Assembly: GCA_003584705.1 (NCBI GenBank)
Contig: AP018536.1
Coordinates: 3,906,001-3,970,000 of the forward strand
Reading direction: 5' to 3'
DNA: 64,000 nt
DNA from: Lachnospiraceae bacterium GAM79
Lineage (GTDB): Bacteria; Bacillota; Clostridia; Lachnospirales; Lachnospiraceae
Shown here: in pieces, positions 9,848 through 19,460 of the stretch
Layout: each line of letters opens with the position of its first letter
Numbering within the stretch: position 1 is the first letter of the stretch
Position numbers and translations under genes: made by a program
Notes under the pieces: generated by a model
What the model was told of the DNA's origin: nothing
The model's input: only the letters and a program-made list of their open reading frames with translations
Database searches by the model: none

Positions 9848-12661
9848 TTATTCATTCCGGAAGCTTTCGATATCGTTCTTTCCCACATACCGCAAGAACA
9901 TCCGGTGCATATCAATACCGCTTTCTCCGAAATACAATTTCATGTACTTCTCACCGTCCTGCCGGATTGCCAGCGTGACGGACTGTTCCACCACTTTGCC
10001 CTCCGTGCCGTTAATCGTCACGGTCTGCTGTAATGTATTATTCAGGAACACGGAAATAGGCAGCTGCGCCAGCGGGCCCAACGTGGAACTCATCCGGAAT
10101 ACCAGTTCGTACCGTCCGATCTTCGTGAAACGCAGCTGGTATACCGCACCAGTACCTTTCTTCGTGGACAGCTTCTCCAGCGGAAGTTCCATCTCTTCGC
10201 CGGTCTTCGGCTCCGGCAGTTCCAGCCGGGCCAGCACCTGTCCGCTGTCTCCGGCTCCTTCGGTGCTTACCGGACTGTGAAGCTCCGTACACTCCTCTTC
10301 CTCTCTGCCAAGCAGCCTCTCCATGGCAACGGAACGTAACAGGAAGCAGCAGATGTTTGCAGCATTCCGCATAAGCTGCGCTCTGGTCAGCCTGCCGTCT
10401 GCCAGTCCTTCCGCAGTGTTGTCCTTATTAGAATTGGATGCTGCGTCTGCGGTCACCATGTAAATATCATTCTGCGCCCGGACCATAGGTACCGTCTGAC
10501 TCTTGGAACCGGATTCGCCTTCCTCATTGATCTTTGCCCACCAGTCGGTCATGACAATACCCTGATAGCCCCATTCCTTACGGAGAATGGTTGTCAGAAG
10601 ATCATAGCTGCCTGCGGTCCACAGTCCGTTCACCGGGCCATAGGTGGACATGATGCTGTAGGCTCCGCCCTGTTTTACGGCGATCTCAAATCCTTTCAGA
10701 TAGATCTCCCGCAATGCCCTCTCGGATACAATAGCATTGGCATCATGCCGTTTGAATTCCTGATTATTACATGCAAAATGCTTGATGGTTCCGGTAACTC
10801 CATATTTTCCCATGCCTTTCAGCTGTGCCGCCGCCATGGTACCGGTGAGGTACGGATCCTCGGAAAAATACTCAAAGTTACGTCCATTCAACGGATTTCT
10901 GTGAATATTGATGCCGGGGCCTAAGAGGGAATCAATCTTGTTCTTGCGAAGCTCCATGCCCTCCATCTCATACAGTTCTTCCACCAACTCCGGATCAAAG
11001 GTACATGCCAGCAACGTACCGTTCGGCAGTGCATAGGCCATGGTACCGCAGTCCATACGGATGCCGGAAGGACCATCGGAACAGCAGGCCACCGGAATAC
11101 CGAATTGCTGCAGTCCATCCGTCACACCGCCGAAAGCTGCTGCTGTTCCGGGGGTAACTTTCGGGGAACACATGCCTTCTCCTCTGGTCATGCAGATCAG
11201 ATCTTCGTCTGACAGCTGTGTCAGGAACTGTTCCAACGTAATCTTTTTGTCATAGACATCTGCCAGCTTCCATCCCTGATCTCCCATGTATTCGCTCCGG
11301 GTGGGTCTTTCCCGCAAAATACGTTCCGCCAGATCTATGGTCCGTAAGGGCACATCCTCCCAGTTGGCGATGGCATGCTTGTTTTCTCCGAAGAAGAACG
11401 GTCGTAAGCGTTTAAATGCCTGCACCGGAGCCAGTGCTTCCGTAACGGTTTGTACGACCTGCAGCTCCGCTAATGTCACTCTTCCGACTTCTCTTGCACT
11501 CCGCACATCGGTACCGACATAGAAGATATAGTCTCCTGCTTCCAATACATAGCAGGATTTATGTCCAGTGACACCACTGTCATCATAGGACGCAAGCTCC
11601 GTCAGTTCTGCTTTCAGGATCAGTTCTTCACTTGCTCCGGGCTTCAGTTCTTCCGTCTTGGCATAAGCTGCCAGCTGACGCAGCGGCTTTCCCAGCTTTC
11701 CCTGAGGAGCCTCCACATAGACCTGTATGGTCTCTCTGCCGGACATACTGCCAACATTTGTCACTTTCTCAATGACAGTTGCCTCGGTACCCTGCACTGC
11801 CAGTCCCATGCTCTCTGTCTGGAACCGGGTATAGGACAGTCCAAAGCCAAAGGGATATTTTACCTTGTCTCTGGCAAAGGTCTCAAAATAGCGATAACCT
11901 ACATAGATGTCCTCGGTATAAAAATTCTCCACCGGATCCCCGAAATTCTCCGTGGAAGGATAATCCTCAATATCTTCCGCAATAGTATCGCTGAGCTTAC
12001 CACCGGGATTCACTTTTCCTGTCAGGACATCTACTGTAGCTCTGCCGCCCTCCTGGCCGCCCTGCCATACATAGAGCACAGCCTGTGGCTGATACCGGTC
12101 GACCCACTTCATATCCATGATATTACCCACATTCAGCACAACGATCGTCCTGGCAAATGCATTGCAGACATTACGAAGAATTTCTTCCTCCGCAGCTGTC
12201 AGCAGATAACTGCCTTCCGCAGCACTATTATCCTTGTCTTCTCCTGCGGTTCGGCCGAGAACCACAATCGCCAGATCCGACTGTTCCGCCGCCTGTCTCG
12301 CCAGTTCTTCGCTGACGGGCATTTCTTCCTGGTTCCAGGGCTCCATGGCCCATCCCTCTCCTATATCAAAAGGATGATCCTTCAGCCATTCCCGGTACTG
12401 TGCCTCCAGTACCTCATTCACCTGTACGGTGCCGTCTTCCTTGAGACTGTCTGTAATATTGGTCACATATGGAGCATTGACCATACCTCCGGAACCCGTA
12501 CCGCTCTTATAATGCTCGAACTGTGTCCTTCCGAAGATCGATACTTTCTGTCCTTTTTGTAAAGGAAGTACTTCATCCTCGTTGCGAAGCAATACGCTTC
12601 CCTCTGCGGCCACACGTCTGGCCAGTTCCGCATACTTTTTGTAATCCAATGTGTATTTCAT
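9848..12661 (-). CDS. Glycoside hydrolase family 3 beta-glucosidase, reversed domain order
   Basis: The protein has 937 aa and no signal peptide, so it is a cytoplasmic enzyme that probably splits beta-glucosides. The GH3 C-terminal alpha/beta sandwich comes first (about residues 15-260: EGSVLLRNEDEVLPL, IVVLGRTAGEDKDNSA, LYVWQGGQEGG), then a fibronectin-III-like domain (PFGFGLSYTRF to about 400). The TIM-barrel nucleophile domain comes last (about 480-780: SDGPSGIR, GPGINIHRNPLNGRNFEYFSEDP, IKHFACNNQEF, and the nucleophile Asp in MTDWWAKI near residue 704). This inverted layout is known for some rumen and gut clostridial enzymes. A roughly 100-residue beta-rich tail follows, possibly carbohydrate-binding. 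Confidence 0.9.
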   Translation of the reverse strand: MKYTLDYKKYAELARRVAAEGSVLLRNEDEVLPLQKGQKVSIFGRTQFEHYKSGTGSGGMVNAPYVTNITDSLKEDGTVQVNEVLEAQYREWLKDHPFDIGEGWAMEPWNQEEMPVSEELARQAAEQSDLAIVVLGRTAGEDKDNSAAEGSYLLTAAEEEILRNVCNAFARTIVVLNVGNIMDMKWVDRYQPQAVLYVWQGGQEGGRATVDVLTGKVNPGGKLSDTIAEDIEDYPSTENFGDPVENFYTEDIYVGYRYFETFARDKVKYPFGFGLSYTRFQTESMGLAVQGTEATVIEKVTNVGSMSGRETIQVYVEAPQGKLGKPLRQLAAYAKTEELKPGASEELILKAELTELASYDDSGVTGHKSCYVLEAGDYIFYVGTDVRSAREVGRVTLAELQVVQTVTEALAPVQAFKRLRPFFFGENKHAIANWEDVPLRTIDLAERILRERPTRSEYMGDQGWKLADVYDKKITLEQFLTQLSDEDLICMTRGEGMCSPKVTPGTAAAFGGVTDGLQQFGIPVACCSDGPSGIRMDCGTMAYALPNGTLLACTFDPELVEELYEMEGMELRKNKIDSLLGPGINIHRNPLNGRNFEYFSEDPYLTGTMAAAQLKGMGKYGVTGTIKHFACNNQEFKRHDANAIVSERALREIYLKGFEIAVKQGGAYSIMSTYGPVNGLWTAGSYDLLTTILRKEWGYQGIVMTDWWAKINEEGESGSKSQTVPMVRAQNDIYMVTADAASNSNKDNTAEGLADGRLTRAQLMRNAANICCFLLRSVAMERLLGREEEECTELHSPVSTEGAGDSGQVLARLELPEPKTGEEMELPLEKLSTKKGTGAVYQLRFTKIGRYELVFRMSSTLGPLAQLPISVFLNNTLQQTVTINGTEGKVVEQSVTLAIRQDGEKYMKLYFGESGIDMHRMFLRYVGKNDIESFRNE

Positions 12662-12749
12662 GCGCTTGTCTGCTCCCTTCCTGTTATATCTATATTTCTG
12701 TATTTTTTATCCTAATAATAGCATTAATTTCCCAATACATCCACAAGAA

Positions 12750-12778
12750 AAGCTCTTTCTCTGACAGAAAGAGCCTCA
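12750..12778 (-). terminator. Intrinsic terminator after the histidine kinase
   Basis: GCTCTTTCT and AGAAAGAGC form a perfect 9-bp stem with a five-base loop. On the minus strand it is followed by a T-rich tract. It lies about 20 bases beyond the stop of the kinase gene. Confidence 0.7.
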
Positions 12779-12795
12779 AAAACATTTTATTGATT

Positions 12796-14064
12796 TTACA
12801 AGATGATCCGAACCACAAAATCCCCATCCTCCATAAAAAACTGATATTGTCCGCTAAGTTTTTCTACATAATATACGATGCTTCTGGCTCCCAGCCCGTG
12901 TCCCGAACGTTCTGTCACCGGAACGCCATCCGCAAATGTGGGAACACTACGCACTGTATTTTTCTCCATCAGAAGAAGATGCCCCACCTTTTCCGACAGA
13001 GACAATTCTATGTATCGTTTATCCTGCGGCAGTTCCTGTACGGCATGCATGGCATTTTCCAGCACATTGGACAGAATCGCACAGAACATCATTTCCGAAC
13101 AGGGAAGCTTCTCCCCGATACTGACCTGCACTTCCCAGTGAATCCTCCGTTCCTCAAACCGGGAGTTATAGATGGACAGAACCGAATTCACCATTTCATT
13201 TTTACAGTAGGTCTTGATCACCGTATCGTCATAGGTCTGGCTCACTTCGTTCAAATATTCCAGCGCCTTGTCGGACTCTCCCTGCTGGATCAGTGTCCGG
13301 ATCGCCGACAGATGATGTCTTGTATCATGCCGCAAGATGGACATTCTCTGCTCGCTTTTTCTTGTACTTTCCATTTCCGTATGCAGAGAACTTAACTGCA
13401 TCCGGATCATTTCGTTGTACTGCTCCGCCTTATTCTTCAGCTCATACTCCCGGAAATATACCAGTAAAAAAAGCAGATACGTCAGGCACATGGCAAAGCC
13501 CAGGAACTCCGGCACCGCCTTATTGCCGGAATACAACAGACTGGAAAATTTGGTCGTGGCATAGTCAAAAATGTAATAAATGATCGGCAGGCTTCCAATG
13601 ATCAGAAGTTCCCGGTCCGTTTTGGCAAACAGCATGGCTGTGGTCTGGCATACATACCGGCATAAAAGGATGAAAGCTCCCACCGTCACCAGAATACGAC
13701 AGACATAATAGCACCATTCCTGTCCTGTCAGAGCCAAAGCAAACAGTCCCATCCAGTTGCTGCACTGACAACATAGATATGCCGTGAAAATAGAAATCAG
13801 AGAGGGAAGAACACGGAATTTGTAATACAAAACCAGTACAAATAACAATGGGGCATGCACGATCAGCGGATAAATCTGATCTACTGTTTCTGTTCCAAAG
13901 AGAAGTACACACAGAACATATAGAATTCCTGAAACAACCGCCAATGACAACAATTGCAATATATTTTTCTTATCCTGCTTCACTCCCAGAAAAAATGCCG
14001 ACAGGAAGATTCCAAACAGCATTGTCGTTATATGATGTGTATATGTTAATATCTGTAGTACCAT
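12796..14064 (-). CDS. GHKL sensor histidine kinase (AgrC-like), orphan
   Basis: The protein has 422 aa. The N-terminal half has six to seven membrane segments, as in peptide-sensing AgrC-type kinases. A coiled coil leads to the phosphoacceptor region LRHDTRHHLSAIRTLIQQG, with the His in RHDTRHH. The ATP-binding domain shows SNVLENAMHAVQ (N box) and GHGLGARSIVYYVEKLSG (G box). Kinases of this type normally phosphorylate a LytTR-type response regulator encoded next door. Here the neighbours are a GH3 enzyme and an AraC regulator, so the partner is elsewhere or lost. The ATG has AAAGAGAG upstream. Confidence 0.87.
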   Translation of the reverse strand: MVLQILTYTHHITTMLFGIFLSAFFLGVKQDKKNILQLLSLAVVSGILYVLCVLLFGTETVDQIYPLIVHAPLLFVLVLYYKFRVLPSLISIFTAYLCCQCSNWMGLFALALTGQEWCYYVCRILVTVGAFILLCRYVCQTTAMLFAKTDRELLIIGSLPIIYYIFDYATTKFSSLLYSGNKAVPEFLGFAMCLTYLLFLLVYFREYELKNKAEQYNEMIRMQLSSLHTEMESTRKSEQRMSILRHDTRHHLSAIRTLIQQGESDKALEYLNEVSQTYDDTVIKTYCKNEMVNSVLSIYNSRFEERRIHWEVQVSIGEKLPCSEMMFCAILSNVLENAMHAVQELPQDKRYIELSLSEKVGHLLLMEKNTVRSVPTFADGVPVTERSGHGLGARSIVYYVEKLSGQYQFFMEDGDFVVRIIL

Positions 14065-14131
14065 TTTCTTCTCTCTTTCGTATTCTTACCATACATTTTT
14101 TACGGTATAAACCATTTCTGTTATATGACCC

Positions 14132-14200
14132 ACCCCGATATGCGAATAGAGGGTAGGATTGTGGGAGTGCGTAGCACGTAGGCATCAAAGCCGGGGGCCT
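14132..14200. repeat. Dispersed intergenic repeat, copy 1
   Basis: This stretch shares the core GATATGCGAATAGAGGG, GTAGGATTGTG/GGAGGATTGTG, the phrase GTRCGTAGCACG and TAGGCATCAAAG with 21918-22027. It lies between the histidine kinase start and the AraC gene. Function is unknown. No reading frame is plausible in either copy. Confidence 0.6.
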
Positions 14201-14310
14201 TTGACCTCGACTTTATTATATAAGACTCTCAACGAGAAATCAATTTGTGGATGATTTGACTTTTTGCGTCACAAATGTCAGCATGTCTCGCCTGTGGGAT
14301 TCAGTAGCTT

Positions 14311-15153
14311 CTACGCCTTTCGCCGGCGTCTGGTATCACTGGGACTGACACCATAAGCATTGCGGTAGGTTCTGGAAAAATGCACCAATGACGCAAATCC
14401 GGTCTTCTGCGCGATCTCCTGGATCGCCAGAGAAGATTCCACCAGAAGTCTTCCGGCTCTGGTCAGCCGGACATTGGTAAGGTATTCCAGAACGGTGGCT
14501 CCGGTCACCTCGCGGAAAATACGGCAAAAATAGTATTTACTTAAATGGATCTGGGATGCGATGGTCTCCAGATCTATTTTTTCCGCATAATGGGCATTGA
14601 TATAGGCGATGGCATCCAGGATCTCCTGTCTGGGAGCTGCGGAGAGCTCCGGCATCTGTGTCCGCTCCTGCCTCGTATAGTAGTCTCTGCACAGTAGCAG
14701 CAGTTCCAGACAATAGTTTTGCTTTAATTTCTCGGCCACAGCATCGTGGCGGTTATAATATTTCCGCAGCCGTTCGAAGACCTCTACCAGTTCTCCGGAC
14801 TGTTCCGTTGTCAGATGCAGAATATCATTCTGCAGAACCTCCAGGAACCGCTGCTTCTCCGCAGGTTTCAACATTCCATCCAGATAATCCGGTGCAAAAT
14901 TCAAGACATACCGGGCATAGAAATCCGAGGACAGACTCTGCATATAATGGGTCTGGTAGGGTTTGATCAGGATGATGTCACCCGGATTCAGCACATGACA
15001 GACACCATCCAGGAAGATGTATCGTATCCCCTTCACCACAAAAAAAAGTTCGTAAGTATCGTGGTAATGATTGGTCTGCATGTCATTTTTCTTAGAGGTC
15101 TCTATGTATTCCAAAAACAGATCCGAATAGGGATCAAAAATCGTACGAAGCAT
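14311..15153 (-). CDS. AraC-family transcriptional regulator
   Basis: The protein has 280 aa. An N-terminal cupin (NHYHDTYELFFVVKGIRYIFLDGVCHVLNPGD region) is the likely ligand sensor. The C-terminal roughly 100 residues hold two HTH motifs ending in IAQKTGFASLVHFSRTYRNAYGVSPSDTRRRR. It is divergently transcribed from the GH105 gene over a 150-base gap, the classic layout for a local activator of pectin-derived sugar use. The ATG has AAAGGAAACAG upstream. Activation of the GH105 gene by an unsaturated galacturonyl-rhamnose product is inference. Confidence 0.87.
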   Translation of the reverse strand: MLRTIFDPYSDLFLEYIETSKKNDMQTNHYHDTYELFFVVKGIRYIFLDGVCHVLNPGDIILIKPYQTHYMQSLSSDFYARYVLNFAPDYLDGMLKPAEKQRFLEVLQNDILHLTTEQSGELVEVFERLRKYYNRHDAVAEKLKQNYCLELLLLCRDYYTRQERTQMPELSAAPRQEILDAIAYINAHYAEKIDLETIASQIHLSKYYFCRIFREVTGATVLEYLTNVRLTRAGRLLVESSLAIQEIAQKTGFASLVHFSRTYRNAYGVSPSDTRRRRKA

Positions 15154-15303
15154 CTGTTTCCTTTCCCGGAAAAGATTCCGGCAAGATTCATATTATTACT
15201 TTTCACTATCGCAAGATATGTTAAACAATATCCAAAATAAACGATTATAATGTAATTATATAATAAATCTTGTGCTATGTGAAGTATATGGGAAGGAGAA
15301 CTT

Positions 15304-16380
15304 ATGGAGAAAAGACCTTTAGATTACGCAAAAGCATCCATGGATACCATGATGCGCAAATGGGAAGCCCCCAAGCTTCCGCCCGAAGGAAGATTCCATT
15401 ATCATCAGGGAGTATTCCTGTCCGGAATGTACAAAAGCTATGAACTTTGTAAAGAGGAAAAATATTTTGATTACATCAAATCCTGGGTGGATGCCGTCAT
15501 CACCGAAGACGGTGTGATCAAACAGGCTGATATGGGGCAGTTCGACGATATGCAGCCGGGTATTCTGTTATACCCTCTCTATCATCGTACCGGTGATGCC
15601 AGATATAAGAAAGCCCTGGATTCTCTGATGGCTGCCATTGATCATTATCCCACCACTCCCGAAGGCGGCTATTTCCACAAGGCTGATCTGCCGGAAGAAA
15701 TGTGGTTGGACGGTCTGTACATGGAAGGTCCGCTGCGCGCGCAGTATGGCGCAGAATTTGATCACCCCGAATATTTTAATGAGGTTATCTTCCAGGCTCT
15801 GACCATGCAGAAACATACCCGTGACCCCAAAACCGGTCTGCTGTATCATGCCTGGTCCTATGACAGGAAAGTAGAATGGGCTGATAAGGAGACCGGCTGC
15901 TCCCCCGAGTTCTGGGGCAGAGCTATGGGATGGGTGCCTGTAGCCCTCCTGGACGAACTGGATTTCATTCCCGCCGATCATCCGGACAGAGCAAAACTGG
16001 AAAAAATGGCAGTGGATCTGTTAAAGTCTCTGCTCGCATACCAGTCTGAAGACGGCAGATGGTATCAGGTAGTCAACCGGGGCAATGATCCTGCCAACTG
16101 GCTGGAGAATTCCTGCAGCTGCCTGTATGTTGCCGCCCTGTGCAAAGCGATCCGCAAAGGTCTGCTGGATGCATCTTATCTGGAATATGCCCACAAGGGT
16201 TATGAGGGTGTGATCCGCTCCCTGACCTGGGAAGGCGATGACCTCATTATCGGTAATGTCTGCATCGGAACCGGTGTCGGTAATTATGACCACTATATCC
16301 ACCGTCCCGTATCCGCCAACGACCTGCACGGGGTCGGCGCCTTCCTGCTGATGTGTGAAGAGTGCGAACAGGTATTTTAA
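15304..16380 (+). CDS. GH105 unsaturated rhamnogalacturonyl hydrolase (YteR/YesR-like)
   Basis: This cytoplasmic enzyme (358 aa, no signal peptide) removes the unsaturated uronic acid left on rhamnogalacturonan-I oligosaccharides by pectate-type lyases. The fold is an (alpha/alpha)6 barrel. The catalytic Asp is expected at about residue 136 in MWLDGLYM, and the EFWGRAMGWVPVALLDEL strand is the family signature. NSCSCLYVAALCKAI fits the late barrel helices. The start has GGAAGGAG seven bases ahead. The divergent AraC gene is its likely regulator. No lyase or transporter is next to it, so it works as a satellite of a larger pectin regulon. Confidence 0.9.
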   Translation: MEKRPLDYAKASMDTMMRKWEAPKLPPEGRFHYHQGVFLSGMYKSYELCKEEKYFDYIKSWVDAVITEDGVIKQADMGQFDDMQPGILLYPLYHRTGDARYKKALDSLMAAIDHYPTTPEGGYFHKADLPEEMWLDGLYMEGPLRAQYGAEFDHPEYFNEVIFQALTMQKHTRDPKTGLLYHAWSYDRKVEWADKETGCSPEFWGRAMGWVPVALLDELDFIPADHPDRAKLEKMAVDLLKSLLAYQSEDGRWYQVVNRGNDPANWLENSCSCLYVAALCKAIRKGLLDASYLEYAHKGYEGVIRSLTWEGDDLIIGNVCIGTGVGNYDHYIHRPVSANDLHGVGAFLLMCEECEQVF

Positions 16381-16386
16381 TATCTT

Positions 16387-16405
16387 GTAACTATTCAGAG
16401 CCATG
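16387..16405 (+). repeat. Second copy of the 19-bp arm GTAACTATTCAGAGCCATG
   Basis: This is identical over 19 bases to 274-292, the left arm of the nested palindrome, and in the same orientation. The rest of the 153-bp element is absent, so this is a solo arm or a remnant directly after the GH105 stop. Confidence 0.65.
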
Positions 16406-16415
16406 CAAAACCAGG

Positions 16416-16470
16416 CTTACAGATCCTCGCTGCCGGGATTCCGGCGGCGGGCAGATCTGCTTATATTATT
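16416..16470 (+). terminator. Probable intrinsic terminator of GH105
   Basis: AGATCCTCGCTGCCGG and CCGGCGGCGGGCAGATCT form a long imperfect GC-rich stem with a GATT loop. It is followed by a T/A-rich tract, within 95 bases of the GH105 stop. Confidence 0.6.
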
Positions 16471-16475
16471 ACTTT

Positions 16476-17015
16476 TTACAGCTTTACTTTTACAAAATCA
16501 TGTCCCATGGCGGGAAGCACCTTTTCGATCAGATCTGCCGTCCGCATGCGGAGGCTGGAGGTATTGATGCAGGGGTGGCATCCGAAATATTCGCTGTCCA
16601 GCACCTCTTCATCGATCAACAGCTTCACCTGATGTTCCTTATCGTTCATCAGACCGAGTACACTGACAGATCCGGGAGTGATATCCAGAAATTTCTCCAT
16701 ATATTCCGGCTTGGCAAAAGATAATCTCGCCGAACCGATCTGCGCCGACAGATCCTTGGTATGGAACACCTTGGTATCCGGGATCATCAACAGGTAAAAT
16801 GCGGTCTCCTGACGATTGCACAGGAACAGATTCTTGCAGACCATGGACTCCAGGATCTCATCCACTTCCTTACAGTCTTCCATGGTCATGGCCGGAGCAT
16901 GATCCACACGGTCATATTCCACACCTAAGCTATCCAGCAGGTCATAGGTGCGTATCTCTTTGTCCAGTCTGCCGGTCGTATCTGCAGGTCTTCCTTTTTG
17001 TAATTCCAATGCCAT
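16476..17015 (-). CDS. YbaK/ProX-type aminoacyl-tRNA editing protein
   Basis: The protein has 179 aa from the chosen ATG at 17015, which has AAAGGGGAAAGAAC upstream; an earlier in-frame ATG would overlap the preceding gene. The family (YbaK/EbsC, PrdX, ProXp) hydrolyses mischarged tRNA in trans, typically Ala-tRNA(Pro) or Cys-tRNA(Pro). Supporting stretches are VDHAPAMTMEDCKEVDEIL, CKNLFLCNRQE, the conserved lysine-bearing HTKDLSAQIGSARLSFA, and a GCHPCINTSSLRM C-terminal motif. It starts 19 bases after the stop of the LUD-domain gene, so they are probably an operon. Confidence 0.86.
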   Translation of the reverse strand: MALELQKGRPADTTGRLDKEIRTYDLLDSLGVEYDRVDHAPAMTMEDCKEVDEILESMVCKNLFLCNRQETAFYLLMIPDTKVFHTKDLSAQIGSARLSFAKPEYMEKFLDITPGSVSVLGLMNDKEHQVKLLIDEEVLDSEYFGCHPCINTSSLRMRTADLIEKVLPAMGHDFVKVKL

Positions 17016-17034
17016 GTTCTTTCCCCTTTGCTGT

Positions 17035-17661
17035 TTAATATCCGATGGTGTCATTTACAAGAATCACATGAATTCTGTCCGTATGTCTGGAATATCTTGT
17101 GATCAGGAACTGACAGCAGATGGTATCCGGAGATTTGCAGTCGAAGCATTTTCCGGTCTCCTTGCAGGGAGTCTTGATGTCGAATCTCTGGGCATTGATG
17201 GGAGCTGCCACATTTCTTGCACGCTTCATGGCGCTGTCCAGATCGGCACATACCTTATTGATGCCGACGATGAAGATTACCTTTCTCGGTCCCTGAGCAA
17301 TGCAGGAAACACGGTTGGAATTGCCGTCGATATTGACCATGACCCCATCGCTGGTGATGGCGTTGGCACTGGAGAGGAAGATATCCGCATCGTATGCTGC
17401 CATCAGTCCTGCTCTGGCATCCATCTTAGAGCGGTCGATATAGTGGTAATTGCCTGCTTCCAGAGCGGAGATCAGTCCGATCTCTCCGGCACTCATGCAT
17501 CCGCCCATGGCAATGGTGCTTCCCTCCGGTATCAGCTCCAGTGCCTGTTTCAGCGCGGCTTCTTTATCCTCTGCGTAGTAGCCCGACATGTTGCGGGACT
17601 GTAAACCCTTGATGACTGTTTTTGCCAGTTGTTCATTTCTTTTTCTGATCATTTCGTTCAT
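17035..17661 (-). CDS. LUD-domain (lactate utilization/LutC-like) protein
   Basis: The protein has 208 aa and belongs to the DUF162/LUD family, with IPEGSTIAMGGCMSAGEIGL near the start, NAITSDGVMVNIDGNSNRVSCIAQGPRKVIFIVGINKV in the core, and a C-terminal cluster of cysteines (CKETGKCFDCKSPDTICCQF) that may bind metal. LutC-type proteins act with LutA/LutB in lactate oxidation, but this stand-alone form has no such partners here and its role is not established. The ATG has AAGAGGGTT upstream. The next gene in the probable operon is the tRNA-editing protein. Confidence 0.83.
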   Translation of the reverse strand: MNEMIRKRNEQLAKTVIKGLQSRNMSGYYAEDKEAALKQALELIPEGSTIAMGGCMSAGEIGLISALEAGNYHYIDRSKMDARAGLMAAYDADIFLSSANAITSDGVMVNIDGNSNRVSCIAQGPRKVIFIVGINKVCADLDSAMKRARNVAAPINAQRFDIKTPCKETGKCFDCKSPDTICCQFLITRYSRHTDRIHVILVNDTIGY

Positions 17662-17829
17662 CTCTTAACCCTCTTGTCTTTCCGTAGCCTGCAAGCCTTC
17701 CGGTGCTTTAAACCTGTACTTCCGTACACTGTGCAGGCACAATTTGCGCGTGAAAAGTTTATACTGAAAAAATCCTTATTGATCCTATTTTATCACTTTT
17801 GTATCTCTCTGGAAATACTGATCCTGTTC

Positions 17830-19386
17830 TTACTCTATTTCCTCTATCCGCTGCTGTTGTTCTTTTTTTACCGTTAAATATTCTCTGGCATAGTGTATCT
17901 CTTCATCGGTCGTCAGAATGGCTTCCTGTCCCTGCGGCATGTTAATATCCGTTGCCACAAGCAGGAGGGAATCCTCCTTCAACCAGTTTTCCAGCCCTGT
18001 GAAAAACTGCGGATTGTAATGCTCTGCCCCTTTCAGCTCGTTATGATATCTGTCAAAGGAATAGTCCACCGGAGACAGTACATTATAGTCATAATAGCAG
18101 ATCCCCTGTCCCGTCCAGAGGCTTGTCACCACCAGATAATCGTAGCCATCCTTTTGCGTAAGGAAGATCTGCGTGTTCCCGGCATGGGCAATAGCGAACT
18201 CCTGTGACCACAGAGGGATGATTCCATATTGTCCGTCTCCCAGATATTCGTAGACCTCTACTGTTCCCCAGTTTCCGGCCTTCCGCAATGCTTCCGTGAG
18301 ATCCCCGTTTTCTTCCTCCAGATAGACCTTCGTTACGACCTTTTCCTTGTAACCGTTATGGGTCAGATCATAATATCCGGTATAGACCTCTGTCATATTC
18401 TGTTCTTCCCCGTCTGCGTTCTCCACGTTCACGTCATAAGGGTTGGTCCTTACCGAAAAATTGCCCAGAGAAAATTTCCCATTCTCTTGCATTGACACCG
18501 GTGCCGTTACACGAAAGCTGGAATCATACAGCGGAATTGCTATCTGATATAGCTGTATACCCACCACTACGCTTGCAAAAGGGGTTCCTCCTCGGAAATC
18601 AAACCGGATCTGGTCTCCCAGAACGGTACCCATATAAGTATTTCCTTCATATTCCCGTAGCAGGGAATCCAGACTCAGATCTATACTTTCCTCAGGATCT
18701 GACTCCCCGTTTTTATCCAGGAAATCCACATGAAGTGTATGGAACTGTTCATCTAACGTATCCGCCGCAAGGATCCGGCTTTCAAAATCTTCAACCACAT
18801 TTGTATATTCGGAGATCTTCGGAGTTCCTTTCTGTACATCTACATAATACAGTCCTTCCACATGGACACCGGTTCCTGTCCCCTGTATGGTAGAGATATA
18901 GTACTCCTTGTCGCCATCCCCATCATAATCTGCGGCCTCTACCGCAGGTGGTGCCGAATACATGTTTTGCCAGGGGATCTCCACCCGGTATTCCTCGTCG
19001 CCGTCATGAATCACCAGGCAATCTTCTGCACCGTTGCCCCAGACACTGACTGTCTCATCATAGGAGTATGACAGCACACCATACTCTCCTTCCGGCAGTT
19101 CCCGGGCAGCATCCACCGAGACTTGATCTGCCAGGGTTTTCTCCTGATATAGTCCGGTCTGGCAGGTAAGTTTCTCCGGCTCAGGTTCCGTTGTCGTCTC
19201 CGGGATTGTCTGTGAGGTGGCTGGAGTGGCTGTATCGGTTTCCTGACTGATTCCTTCTGCCTGAGCAGATTCGGTATCAGAGATTTCCAAAGCGTCCCTA
19301 CTGCTGCCGCAGCCAGTCAGAGAAAATGCCACGATCAATACCAGTAATCCGCTGCTTATTTCTTTGTGAAGCTTTCTTTTGTACAT
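17830..19386 (-). CDS. Secreted lipoprotein of unknown function
   Basis: The protein has 518 aa. The N-terminus is a lipoprotein signal with lipobox LTGC. A Thr/Glu/Pro-rich linker follows (to about residue 75), then a globular, acidic, beta-rich region. A DYDGDGDKEYY motif looks like a calcium-binding FG-GAP or EF-like loop, and DLTHNGYKEKVV later repeats the same idea, suggesting a beta-propeller-like integrin-type fold. The C-terminus is a short charged helix. I do not recognise a named family. The start has GGGGAGGG seven bases ahead. It stands alone between the LUD gene and a divergent HAD phosphatase. Confidence 0.78.
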   Translation of the reverse strand: MYKRKLHKEISSGLLVLIVAFSLTGCGSSRDALEISDTESAQAEGISQETDTATPATSQTIPETTTEPEPEKLTCQTGLYQEKTLADQVSVDAARELPEGEYGVLSYSYDETVSVWGNGAEDCLVIHDGDEEYRVEIPWQNMYSAPPAVEAADYDGDGDKEYYISTIQGTGTGVHVEGLYYVDVQKGTPKISEYTNVVEDFESRILAADTLDEQFHTLHVDFLDKNGESDPEESIDLSLDSLLREYEGNTYMGTVLGDQIRFDFRGGTPFASVVVGIQLYQIAIPLYDSSFRVTAPVSMQENGKFSLGNFSVRTNPYDVNVENADGEEQNMTEVYTGYYDLTHNGYKEKVVTKVYLEEENGDLTEALRKAGNWGTVEVYEYLGDGQYGIIPLWSQEFAIAHAGNTQIFLTQKDGYDYLVVTSLWTGQGICYYDYNVLSPVDYSFDRYHNELKGAEHYNPQFFTGLENWLKEDSLLLVATDINMPQGQEAILTTDEEIHYAREYLTVKKEQQQRIEEIE

Positions 19387-19460
19387 ACGCCCTCCCCATA
19401 TAGCCGGTAAATACAGTTTCTATCTTTATCATATCTAACGAATTTGGCAAAGTAAAGCCC

